In this document: positions 35,268-43,759 of the stretch, one piece after another
How positions within the stretch are numbered: position 1 is the first letter of the stretch
How the letters are laid out: every line of letters starts with the position of its first letter
Assembly (NCBI GenBank): GCA_913774355.1
Contig: CAJYGB010000042.1
Span: forward strand, 1-64,000
DNA: 64,000 nucleotides
Reading direction: 5' to 3'
From: an uncultured Chryseobacterium sp.
Lineage (GTDB): Bacteria; Bacteroidota; Bacteroidia; Flavobacteriales; Weeksellaceae
Made by a program: the position numbers and the translations under genes
Notes under the pieces: generated by a model
The model's database searches: none
What the model was told of the DNA's origin: nothing
The model's input: only the letters and a program-made list of their open reading frames with translations

Positions 35268-37472
35268 CTATTTTTTAATAATTAATTTTTCAGTCATTTT
35301 ATCTGCGTTCTCCTGAATAATAGAGATTACATAATTTCCGTTAATCAGATCACTCACATTTATTTTGGTCTCGCCTTTAAAGCTTCCGTTTTTTACCAGT
35401 CTGCCGGAAGCATCAAACAGTTGGTAATCTGCTTTTTGTGAAGCATTTTTCAACATAATATTTACGACATCATGAGACGGATTCGGGTATAAAGAGAAGC
35501 TTTTTACCGAAGTTTCCGAAGTCGCCAATGTACTCTGCGTAATGGAAAATGCGGATGTATTCAGGGCGTAGTAAATATTGTTTACGGCTTTTACCATAAT
35601 CCTTGCCGAAGCTACAGTTTCATTTGGCAGCGTTACATTGGCCGATCCGTTATTGGGAACAATTGCCGCCAATACGGTACTGAAAGTCTGTCCGCCGTCT
35701 TTGGATAAAATAATGCTTACATTCTGCGTACTGATGGATCCCGTGTTTGTTCCTGCCACATTCCAGGTTACCGGAATGCTGGTATTCCCGGTGTAACTGG
35801 TTCCTGATGTTGCCTGTGAAGTCACGGTGAATGGCCCGTCATTGGTTATCGTTACTACCATCGCATCTCTGGCTGCCTGATTTCCGCTAGCTTTATTGTC
35901 GTTAACAAGTAGTGAAAAATTAAGGGTTCTTGCCACGCTTGGTGTTACTTCCCATTTCGGAACCAGATTATTTGCTACCACGGAACTCAGCACCGGAAAA
36001 TATCTTGAAGGTGAGGTTACCGGAATTCTTGAACGGTATACCGGACCTGCCGTAGCAGTAGATACCGGTGGCTGAGTATTATTCGTATTATCATACTGTT
36101 CCCAAAGATATGTCAGCGGATCGCCGTTAGGATCCGTCCCTGTTCCGGTAAGTACGAAAGCTGTTCCGTTCGGAATACTATAGTCTGCACCGGCATCAGC
36201 CGTAGGAACACTGTTGTTATTAGAGACTTTCGATGCGCAGTCGGTTGAACGCTGAAGGACATTGTACATCTCTATAACACTGGCTGCATGGAAATACGCA
36301 TCGCTGTTATTCTGTACATTATTGCTTGCCCCGCAGATTCCTGCATAGGCCATAATCGTGCTTCCGCTTCCGGGCTCGTAAGCCGTATTGTTATTGAAAT
36401 TCCCTGCACATGAGTTTGTCGCTGCCCGGAATGTGTGGTTGGCTCCAAACTGGTGGCCGATTTCATGGGCTACATAATCAATATCAAAAGGATCTCCCAC
36501 CGGTGCTCCGGACCCTGTGACCCCTCTTGCTTTATTATTGGCTACACAGACCACACCCAGCCCGGCAAGGCCGCCGCTGTTGGTCCCGAATACATGGCCG
36601 ATGTCGTAATTGGCCGATCCGATAACGTTGTTCGTATTGGTTTGGTTCTCCGTAATCATAGTACCGGGATTACCGTTCGTATAAGGGTCGGTAGAAGCAT
36701 TGGTATAGATGAGTAAATTATTATTGGCAACCATGACCATGGTTGATGAAATGGTCTTTTCATAAATGCCGTTTACCCTGTTCATCGTGGTTACCATAGC
36801 CGCCATGGCTTGCTGAAGCGTTCCTCCATGGAAAGTGGTATATTCTCCGGTCGCCGCAAGTGCCAGTCTGTATGTTCTGAACTGCCCATCCGAAACCAAC
36901 GGTGCTTTATTTGTTGAACCGTTATTTTTCAGCTGATCCAGATCGCTTTCTACATGACATTCAAACAGCCTGTCGTTTTTCGGCAGATCTTTTCTTTTAT
37001 AAATAATAAAAGACGAAAGGTCTTTTGTATAGCTGTCGAGATAGCTGACTTCCCAGTTGTCGAAATACATCACACTGATTCCCGTAAAAGGGGTCACACT
37101 GAAACGGATCGTATTTTCAGGATGATTCTTCTGCCATCCGGTGTAAGCGCGCATGTCCGGAAATTTATCCTGCAATTGAGGCTCCATCACAGAAGCTTCC
37201 TGTACGATGTAATCCCTGATATTTCCATCAGCATCCGGAAATTTAATAACCAGGCTTTCATTTCCGGAAAAACGCTGTGGTGCTTTTTTAAGATCTGCTT
37301 TAATTTTTTCAAGATCAAGATGGTACAGGGAAAAGATATTCGGAGTGGTCCATCTCGGACTGAGATTTTCCCTGTCTATTTTGCTGTTCTGTATCTTGGT
37401 CCAGTAGTTTTGCTGGCCAAAACCCTGCATAGCCATCAGCAGGCACGAGAGAATAAAAGTTTTTGCTTTCAT
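35268..37472 (-). CDS. Reprolysin-like zinc metalloprotease, T9SS-secreted
   Basis: The 734-residue protein has signal peptide MKAKTFILSCLLMAMQGFGQ, a propeptide-like region (20-190) and a metzincin domain. The zinc site is HEIGHQFGANH (about 337-347), and the Met-turn lies in STIMAYAGICG about 40 residues later. Ig-like/fibronectin-type segments follow (about 420-650), then a T9SS type A sorting domain (FSLYPNPSHDVVNIML, YQLFDASGRLV). The enzyme should be exported across both membranes and degrade extracellular proteins. The small lipoprotein gene immediately upstream (20-base gap) is probably in the same transcript. Confidence 0.95.
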   Translation of the reverse strand: MKAKTFILSCLLMAMQGFGQQNYWTKIQNSKIDRENLSPRWTTPNIFSLYHLDLEKIKADLKKAPQRFSGNESLVIKFPDADGNIRDYIVQEASVMEPQLQDKFPDMRAYTGWQKNHPENTIRFSVTPFTGISVMYFDNWEVSYLDSYTKDLSSFIIYKRKDLPKNDRLFECHVESDLDQLKNNGSTNKAPLVSDGQFRTYRLALAATGEYTTFHGGTLQQAMAAMVTTMNRVNGIYEKTISSTMVMVANNNLLIYTNASTDPYTNGNPGTMITENQTNTNNVIGSANYDIGHVFGTNSGGLAGLGVVCVANNKARGVTGSGAPVGDPFDIDYVAHEIGHQFGANHTFRAATNSCAGNFNNNTAYEPGSGSTIMAYAGICGASNNVQNNSDAYFHAASVIEMYNVLQRSTDCASKVSNNNSVPTADAGADYSIPNGTAFVLTGTGTDPNGDPLTYLWEQYDNTNNTQPPVSTATAGPVYRSRIPVTSPSRYFPVLSSVVANNLVPKWEVTPSVARTLNFSLLVNDNKASGNQAARDAMVVTITNDGPFTVTSQATSGTSYTGNTSIPVTWNVAGTNTGSISTQNVSIILSKDGGQTFSTVLAAIVPNNGSANVTLPNETVASARIMVKAVNNIYYALNTSAFSITQSTLATSETSVKSFSLYPNPSHDVVNIMLKNASQKADYQLFDASGRLVKNGSFKGETKINVSDLINGNYVISIIQENADKMTEKLIIKK

Positions 37473-37491
37473 GTGGATGATGTATATATTA

Positions 37492-37938
37492 TTATTTAAT
37501 GGTAATTTTTTTAAATGAGACCTTGCCTTTCAGCTTCAGCAGAATGTTAGGTGAAAAACGGCTTTCCTTTCTGAAATCGGGATTTTCAAACGCTTTTACC
37601 TGTACGAACAGAATATCTTTATTTAATACAACAGATTCCACAGAGATATCGTTGCTGTTTTTAAGATCGGGTTTTATAACCAGATAGGTCTCATTTTCCA
37701 TCACTGCGGGAATGGGCGAAAACCGTTTTCCGTTCGTATGCTGATGAATGATCCTGAAGACCTCATCCATCTTTTCCTGGGAATCGATAATGAGAAAATC
37801 TTTTGAAGTCAGGGAGAAAGGATAATGGTTTTTGTCCTCGTAAGCAATCTGTTTTCCTCCAGGCACCGGATTACTCCCGGCAATCTGTGATTGACAATTC
37901 AGAAATAAAAAGAGAAAAAAATACAAAAACAATCTCAT
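37492..37938 (-). CDS. Small lipoprotein beside the secreted protease
   Basis: The 148-residue protein has a lipoprotein signal with lipobox LFLNC (Cys about 19) and QSQ after it. The mature part is beta-rich: SLTSKDFLIIDSQEKM, ETYLVIKPDLKNSNDISVESVVLN and LFVQVKAFE. The strand order vaguely resembles PrcB-type (protease complex subunit) C-terminal domains, a low-confidence resemblance. It ends 20 bases before the reprolysin-like gene, so the pair is likely cotranscribed. An inhibitor or chaperone of that protease is an attractive but unproven idea. Confidence 0.65.
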   Translation of the reverse strand: MRLFLYFFLFLFLNCQSQIAGSNPVPGGKQIAYEDKNHYPFSLTSKDFLIIDSQEKMDEVFRIIHQHTNGKRFSPIPAVMENETYLVIKPDLKNSNDISVESVVLNKDILFVQVKAFENPDFRKESRFSPNILLKLKGKVSFKKITIK

Positions 37939-38022
37939 TTTAGAATCCTTTAATGTAAATATAATACTTTTAAAATGAGTAAATTACATTTTAACTAAAA
38001 ATTTAAATCTGAAAAATTCAAC

Positions 38023-38511
38023 TTAACGGTTTTGTTTTTTTGTTGAAATACTGTCAGGCCTGTTTCTTATGGAAGTATCCTGTTCTTCGGGTATTTTAGC
38101 TTCTCCGATCACAGAGTGCTTATTTTGAATCGTATCCGTTTTATTATCTGAAACTACGATTCCACTAGTTCTTCCGTAATAAGGTTTCTGTTTTGAACAG
38201 CCCGCTAGAAATAAGAGCATGGAAAAAACTGAAAGTATAATTTTATTCTGTTGGAAATTTAATGGAATATAATTAAAAAATTTATCTTTTAACCAATCTT
38301 TCCTGCCGGGCTGATCCAATTGATGATTATAGAATCTTCCGCAAATCCGCTCTTCATATTTTTCTTCTATAATCTGTTTGATTTCCTCCCGTTTCATTTG
38401 CGTAAAATCAATCACACACTTGCAGCAGACCGAACAGAACCTGCCTTTTTCATCAGGAGACATAAGATCCCAGTTTTCTGAACAGGGATTCGGGATGTTT
38501 ATTTTTTCCAT
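38023..38511 (-). CDS. Cys-rich cytoplasmic domain with one TM segment
   Basis: The 162-residue protein opens with a domain known from many Bacteroidota proteins: IPNPCSENWDLMSPDEKGRFC, then SVCCKCVIDF and a later ICGRF. Its six cysteines suggest a metal (zinc or iron-sulfur) site. A hydrophobic segment (about 90-107, KIILSVFSMLLFLAGC) follows and resembles a lipoprotein signal lying in mid-protein, with the rest (about 55 residues) polar. In related proteins this N-terminal module precedes TonB-like or carboxypeptidase-regulatory domains, which are absent here. The function is unknown. Confidence 0.7.
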   Translation of the reverse strand: MEKINIPNPCSENWDLMSPDEKGRFCSVCCKCVIDFTQMKREEIKQIIEEKYEERICGRFYNHQLDQPGRKDWLKDKFFNYIPLNFQQNKIILSVFSMLLFLAGCSKQKPYYGRTSGIVVSDNKTDTIQNKHSVIGEAKIPEEQDTSIRNRPDSISTKKQNR

Positions 38512-38607
38512 GGTATATGTTTTTCTAAAAATACAAAAATTATAAGTATTGACTCATCTTTCTCAACCTTAAAATTTAAAAAATCAGGATACTTGAAGTC
38601 AGGACAT

Positions 38608-38637
38608 AAAAAAACCGCTTCAAAAATGAAACGGTTT
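38608..38637 (-). terminator. Rho-independent terminator (minus strand)
   Basis: AAACCG/CGGTTT with an inner TTCA/TGAA pairing is followed, on the minus strand, by U residues (A-run 38608-38614). It closes sucC. Confidence 0.75.
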
Positions 38638-38658
38638 AGATATATGAAAGTTTCAGGC

Positions 38659-39849
38659 TTATGCCAAAACTTCTTTTACTTTGTTAGCTGCTTCTTCCAA
38701 AGTAATCGCTGAATGTACAGGAAGACCTGAATCGTCGATTAATTGTTTAGCTTCCACAGCGTTGGTCCCCTGAAGTCTTACGATCAACGGAACCGGAAGG
38801 CTGCCCATTGCTTTGTAAGCATCCACTACTCCCTGTGCAACTCTGTCACATCTTACGATCCCCCCGAAGATGTTGATCAGGATCGCTTTTACATTAGGAT
38901 CTCTCAGGATAATTCCGAAGGCCGTCTGTACTCTCTGTGCATCTGCAGTTCCGCCCACATCAAGGAAGTTGGCCGGGTTACCGCCTGATAATTTGATGAT
39001 GTCCATCGTTGCCATCGCAAGACCGGCGCCGTTTACCATACAGGCTACGTTACCGTCAAGTTTCACGAAGTTAAGACCGGCTTCACCGGCTTCAACATCC
39101 ATCGGATCTTCTTCTCTCGTATCTCTCAGTTCAGCCAGGTCTTTGTGACGGAACAATGAATTGTCGTCCAGTGTTACTTTAGCATCTACTGCGATAATCT
39201 TGTTATCGGAAGTTTTCAATACCGGGTTGATCTCGAAAAGAGAAGCATCGATACCTGTGTAAGCGTTATATAAAGACGTGATGAATTTTGTGAATTCTTT
39301 GAAAGCGTTTCCTTCAAGACCAAGGTTGAAAGCGATCTTTCTTGCCTGGAATCCCTGAAGACCGATAGCCGGATCAATCAGTTCATTATGGATTAAATGA
39401 GGCGTTACTTCCGCAACGTGCTCGATGTCCATTCCTCCTTCAGTAGAATATACAATCGTATTTTTACCTTCAGCTCTGTCTAAAAGAATAGAAACATAAA
39501 ATTCCTTAGTTTCAGATTCTCCCGGATAATAAACATCTTCTGCAATCAAAACAGAGTGTACTTTCTTACCTTCAGCAGAAGTCTGTGGAGTAATAAGCTG
39601 CATTCCGATGATGTTCTGAGCGTTCTCTTTAAGCTTATCCATGTTCGGAGAGAACTTAACACCTCCACCTTTACCACGGCCTCCTGCGTGAATCTGTGCT
39701 TTTACCACCCAGGCCTGAGCTCCGGTTTCAGCAGTCAGTTTTTCAGCAGCTGCTACAGCTTCTTCTACGTTGTTTGCAACGAAACCACGTTGGATAGCCA
39801 CTCCATACTTTGATAAAATCTCTTTTGATTGATACTCGTGAAGATTCAT
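38659..39849 (-). CDS. sucC: Succinyl-CoA synthetase beta subunit
   Basis: This 396-residue ADP/GDP-forming subunit of the TCA-cycle enzyme interconverts succinyl-CoA and succinate with substrate-level phosphorylation. Features: MNLHEYQSKEILSKYGVAIQ, the ATP-grasp segment WVVKAQIHAGGRGKGGGVK, LFEINPVLKTSDNKIIAVDAKVTLDD, and the C-terminal ligase part NFLDVGGTADAQRV and NIFGGIVRCDRVAQGVVDA. The alpha subunit (sucD) is not next to it, so the two are encoded separately. A TAAATTTG-like box lies in its upstream region on the minus strand. Confidence 0.97.
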   Translation of the reverse strand: MNLHEYQSKEILSKYGVAIQRGFVANNVEEAVAAAEKLTAETGAQAWVVKAQIHAGGRGKGGGVKFSPNMDKLKENAQNIIGMQLITPQTSAEGKKVHSVLIAEDVYYPGESETKEFYVSILLDRAEGKNTIVYSTEGGMDIEHVAEVTPHLIHNELIDPAIGLQGFQARKIAFNLGLEGNAFKEFTKFITSLYNAYTGIDASLFEINPVLKTSDNKIIAVDAKVTLDDNSLFRHKDLAELRDTREEDPMDVEAGEAGLNFVKLDGNVACMVNGAGLAMATMDIIKLSGGNPANFLDVGGTADAQRVQTAFGIILRDPNVKAILINIFGGIVRCDRVAQGVVDAYKAMGSLPVPLIVRLQGTNAVEAKQLIDDSGLPVHSAITLEEAANKVKEVLA

Positions 39850-40090
39850 ATTATTTTTATTATTTTATTTTAATAGTTAAAGGTTGACAAATTTAATAAA
39901 AATGAATAAGGCGGGAAAGAATTTTATCTATCTTTTAATAGTCTCTGCATAAACGCCCGTTATCATTTTTACCAATAAATAACAATGCGACCGTTTAACC
40001 GAAACAAAATAATAGTATTACTATCTTTTATTATAATAAATATATCATCGGTATAGATTTTGCTATTCTAAATTACAGCTATTTATACAC

Positions 40091-40762
40091 ATGGAATATC
40101 AGGTAAAATTTAAAGTAAATGAATATTTGTATCTAAGGGATCCGGAATCCAGTGAAATCGGAAAATCTATTGTAAAAAATTCCATTGATCTGATTTATGA
40201 AACCGGTTTTGAACAGTTTACGTTTAAGAAACTTTCCCAAAAGATCAGTTCTACGGAAGCCACCGTGTACCGGTATTTTTCGTCCAAGCACAAACTGCTG
40301 ACCTATATTCTGAACTGGTACTGGTCTTATATCGAATTTACCTTAAAATTAAGACTTATGGAAATTAAAGACCCGATTCAGAAAATGGAAAAGATCCTGG
40401 AAATCATTACGCATAATGATCACACGGATAACAAAATCGAAGATTATGACCTGGCAAAACTCCATGCCATCGTGATCTCGGAAAGCAGCAAATCCTACCA
40501 TGTAAAGGAAGTAGATGAAATCAACAAAGAAATGGTCTTCAATCCGCTGAAGAGCCTGTGCGGATTTATTTCAGGGATTATTTCGGATGTAAAGCCCGAT
40601 TTCCCCTACCCGCGTTCCTTTGCCAGCACCTTACTTGAAACCGCGCACGACCAGCAGTTTTTCAGCGAGCACCTTCCGAAACTTACCGATAACGGCATAA
40701 AAAATAAACATCAGCAATACGTCCTGGAATACCTGAGGCATATTACCTTTAATCTTTTATAA
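40091..40762 (+). CDS. TetR family regulator of the export operon
   Basis: The 223-residue protein has a TetR-type helix-turn-helix after a 20-residue N-terminal extension: IGKSIVKNSIDLIYETGFEQFTFKKLSQKISSTEATVYRYFSSKHKLL (about 24-72). The C-terminal ligand domain is helical with no further motif. It lies eight bases upstream of the ABC transporter gene and is first in a four-gene unit with the HlyD and TolC genes, so it most likely represses that operon in response to an unknown ligand. Confidence 0.9.
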   Translation: MEYQVKFKVNEYLYLRDPESSEIGKSIVKNSIDLIYETGFEQFTFKKLSQKISSTEATVYRYFSSKHKLLTYILNWYWSYIEFTLKLRLMEIKDPIQKMEKILEIITHNDHTDNKIEDYDLAKLHAIVISESSKSYHVKEVDEINKEMVFNPLKSLCGFISGIISDVKPDFPYPRSFASTLLETAHDQQFFSEHLPKLTDNGIKNKHQQYVLEYLRHITFNLL

Positions 40763-40770
40763 ATTTTTAT

Positions 40771-42435
40771 ATGGAAGCAACACCTAAGGAACAGGGATAT
40801 AAACTTTTTAAGTACATCACCAAAGAAAAAAAAGATGTTACCAACATTTATTTTTATGCGATTCTCAACGGTCTGGTGCAGCTTAGCGTACCGTTAGGGA
40901 TACAGTCTATCGTAAGCTTTGTAATGGGAGCAACCATGGCAACCTCCATTTATATTCTGATTATTTTTGTCGTTTTAGGGACATGGCTAGTCGGATATTT
41001 CCGGTTGAAGGTCATGCAGATTATTGAGAAAATCCAGCAGAAGATCTTTGTGGAATTTTCCATAGCCTTTGCCGAAAAGCTGCCGAAGGTGAATCTATCC
41101 AGTACGAGGAAATATTATCTTCCGGAGTTGGTCAACCGTTTCTTCGATACACAAAATCTTCAGAAAGGAATCTCTAAAATCCTGCTGGAAATTCCGGCAG
41201 CCATTATACAGATCGTTTTCGGCATCGTCCTTCTTTCTTTTTACCATCCATGGTTCCTGTCTTTTGGAGCTCTGGTTATCCTTTGTGTCGTGATCATTTT
41301 TAATTTCACCCTGGAGAGCGGAATCAAATCCAGCCTTGAAGAAAGCGACAAAAAGTATGAAACAGCCTCATGGATCGAAGATATTGCCGCGTCGGTAAAA
41401 ACTTTTAAAATCAATTCCGAAAGCGAAACCCACCTAAAAGGGGCTGATGAACGTGTGCTAGGCTATCTGGATCACCGGACCTCCCATTTCAGGGTATTGG
41501 TCATCCAGTATAAAACCATTATCGCTTTCAAAGTGATTATTACTTTGGCAATGCTTGCCATCGGAACCTATCTCCTGGTGAATCAGAAACTAAACATCGG
41601 GGCGTTCATCGCTACCGAAATCGTTGTTTTAAGTATCATGTCGGCAGTCGAAAAACTGATTGTCAGCCTTGAAAGCTATTACGACGTGATTGCTTCCCTG
41701 GCAAAACTGACCAAAGTAACGGAACTGGAAGAAGAGAAAAACGGAGAAATCGTTCCGGCCCAGAAAGAAGAAGGTATGGAAGTAGAGTTTAAGAATGTGG
41801 ATTTCAATTTCAACAATAATATCCATATCCTCCAGGATATTAATTTCACGATCAAAGAAAATACACTTACCGTTATTACCGGTGAGCTTGGGTCCGGCAA
41901 ATCCCTCCTGCTCAACATGATGGCCGGATTTTATCCTCCCACGGCAGGAAGCATCCTGATTAATAAAATCCCGCTGAAAAACATTGATAAAGACAAGCTC
42001 AGAATGGAAATGGGGGTTTATCTGGAAGACATGCGGATCATTCAGGGGACGGTTCAGGACAACATCCTTCTGGGCAATGAAAACGTAAGCACGGAAGATG
42101 TGCTGGCACTTTCGGAAAAAATTGGGGCCGAAAATATTTCAAGCCAGTTTACCAGCGGATTTTTTACCAACATAAGCGAGACAGATCCCGAAATTTCATT
42201 CAGCTCCAAGAAAAAAATTCTGTTGCTCCGGGCTATGGCCGGCAACAAAAAACTGTTGCTCCTTGAAGATCCTATTGACGGGATGAATGACACCTTTAAA
42301 TATAAAATGCTGCAGTATCTTGAGGAGATCAAGCACAAGACGACAATTGTTATTGTTTCACAGAATTCCGAAATTTTGCATTACGCAGACCAGCACATTC
42401 ATTTAGAAAACGGAAGTATTAAATATTTATCTTAA
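40771..42435 (+). CDS. ABC exporter with degenerate ATPase motifs
   Basis: The 554-residue product has a type I exporter membrane domain (about 20-310, six TM helices) without a peptidase domain, then a nucleotide-binding domain. Walker A is normal (GELGSGKS, about 371). Other motifs are altered. The Q-loop position reads MGVYLEDMR. The LSGGQ position reads ISFSSKKK (about 477). Walker B reads LLLLEDP rather than hhhhDE. The H-loop position reads VSQNSEIL with Gln in place of His. ATP may be bound but poorly hydrolysed, or chemistry may rely on other residues. The HlyD gene follows ten bases on, the TolC gene after that. Confidence 0.88.
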   Translation: MEATPKEQGYKLFKYITKEKKDVTNIYFYAILNGLVQLSVPLGIQSIVSFVMGATMATSIYILIIFVVLGTWLVGYFRLKVMQIIEKIQQKIFVEFSIAFAEKLPKVNLSSTRKYYLPELVNRFFDTQNLQKGISKILLEIPAAIIQIVFGIVLLSFYHPWFLSFGALVILCVVIIFNFTLESGIKSSLEESDKKYETASWIEDIAASVKTFKINSESETHLKGADERVLGYLDHRTSHFRVLVIQYKTIIAFKVIITLAMLAIGTYLLVNQKLNIGAFIATEIVVLSIMSAVEKLIVSLESYYDVIASLAKLTKVTELEEEKNGEIVPAQKEEGMEVEFKNVDFNFNNNIHILQDINFTIKENTLTVITGELGSGKSLLLNMMAGFYPPTAGSILINKIPLKNIDKDKLRMEMGVYLEDMRIIQGTVQDNILLGNENVSTEDVLALSEKIGAENISSQFTSGFFTNISETDPEISFSSKKKILLLRAMAGNKKLLLLEDPIDGMNDTFKYKMLQYLEEIKHKTTIVIVSQNSEILHYADQHIHLENGSIKYLS

Positions 42436-42445
42436 AAATACAGGT

Positions 42446-43759
42446 ATGAAAATTCAGTCATTCGATAAAATATACAACATCCATAAAAAATCGCGGGTAA
42501 AAAGATGGTTCTTCTTTATCCTTATGGCGGCGGTTATCGTTTTGTTTCTTCCCTGGACCCAAAACATTAAGGTCATGGGAAATGTGACCTCGCTGTACCA
42601 GGAGCAACGCCCGCAGCAGCTCAACTCTCCTATTCCCGGAAAGATTATCAAATGGTATGTGAAAAATGGAGATTATATAAAAAAGGGAGATACCATCCTG
42701 CAGCTTTCCGAAGTGAAGGACGATTATTTTGATCCGCTTCTGGTACAAAGGACCCAGCAACAGGTGGAAGCTAAAAAAGGGGTGCGGGATTATTATGAAG
42801 CGAAAGTGGGAACTACCAACAACCAGCTTCAGGCCCTTGCTACAGCGAAAGATCTTAAACTGAATCAGCTTCAGATTAAAATCAGCCAGCTCAAGAATAA
42901 ACTCGCGGGAGAAGAAGCCGAACTGGCAGCAGCGATCAACGAACTGAGACTTTCCGAAGACCAGTATGCCCGTCAGAAAAAAATGTATGACGAAGGTTTG
43001 GTTTCCCTAACCCAGTTTCAGCAGCGCAGCATTTCTTACCAGAATGCAATGGCTAAAAAAACTTCATCTGAAAATAAAGTTGCCCAGACCCGGCAGGAGA
43101 TCGTGAATACCGGGATCGAGCAGAATGCTGTGATCCAGGATTACACCGAGAAACTCAGCAAAACTGAAGGAGAACGGTTCCAGAGCATGGGACAGATCGA
43201 GGGCAGCGAAGGAGATATTGCCAAGCTGGAAAACCAGGTGGCCAACTACAAATTCCGTCAGGGGTTATATTATATCGTTGCTTCCCAGGACGGACAGATC
43301 GTACAGCTGAATAAAGCAGGGATCGGGGAAATCTTGAAAGAAACCGAAAGCATCGGAACCATCGTCCCTAAAACAACCGATTATGCTGTAGAAATTTACA
43401 TTAAGCCGGTAGACCTTCCGCTCATTAAAGAAGGCCAGCGGGTGATGTGTATTTTCGACGGTTTCCCCGCGATCGTATTCTCCGGATGGCCGGATTCGAG
43501 TTATGGCATCTTTGCCGGGAAAGTAATTGCCGTAGAAAGCAACATCAGCGCGAACGGACTCTTCAAAGCATTGGTGGTTGAGGATAAAGCCGAAAAAAGA
43601 TGGCCGCCTAAAATTAAAATGGGCACCGGGGTTCAGGGGATTGCCATCCTGAATGACGTGCCTGTATGGTACGAGCTGTGGCGGAACATCAACGGTTTTC
43701 CGCCGGATTATTACGAAGTGAAAACCGAAAAAGCCAGTCAGAATGAAAAGCAGAAGTAA
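42446..43759 (+). CDS. HlyD-family periplasmic adaptor
   Basis: The 437-residue protein has one N-terminal TM helix (about 21-38, WFFFILMAAVIVLFLPW) and then a lipoyl/barrel-sandwich half (LNSPIPGKIIKWYVKNGDYIKKGDTILQL). A long alpha-helical hairpin with coiled coil follows (about 110-280, Gln/Lys/Glu-rich), and then the second half-motif and beta-barrel (YYIVASQDGQIVQLN, AVEIYIKPVDLPLIKEGQRV). It links the inner-membrane ABC protein to the outer-membrane TolC protein. The gene overlaps the next by 17 bases. Confidence 0.93.
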   Translation: MKIQSFDKIYNIHKKSRVKRWFFFILMAAVIVLFLPWTQNIKVMGNVTSLYQEQRPQQLNSPIPGKIIKWYVKNGDYIKKGDTILQLSEVKDDYFDPLLVQRTQQQVEAKKGVRDYYEAKVGTTNNQLQALATAKDLKLNQLQIKISQLKNKLAGEEAELAAAINELRLSEDQYARQKKMYDEGLVSLTQFQQRSISYQNAMAKKTSSENKVAQTRQEIVNTGIEQNAVIQDYTEKLSKTEGERFQSMGQIEGSEGDIAKLENQVANYKFRQGLYYIVASQDGQIVQLNKAGIGEILKETESIGTIVPKTTDYAVEIYIKPVDLPLIKEGQRVMCIFDGFPAIVFSGWPDSSYGIFAGKVIAVESNISANGLFKALVVEDKAEKRWPPKIKMGTGVQGIAILNDVPVWYELWRNINGFPPDYYEVKTEKASQNEKQK

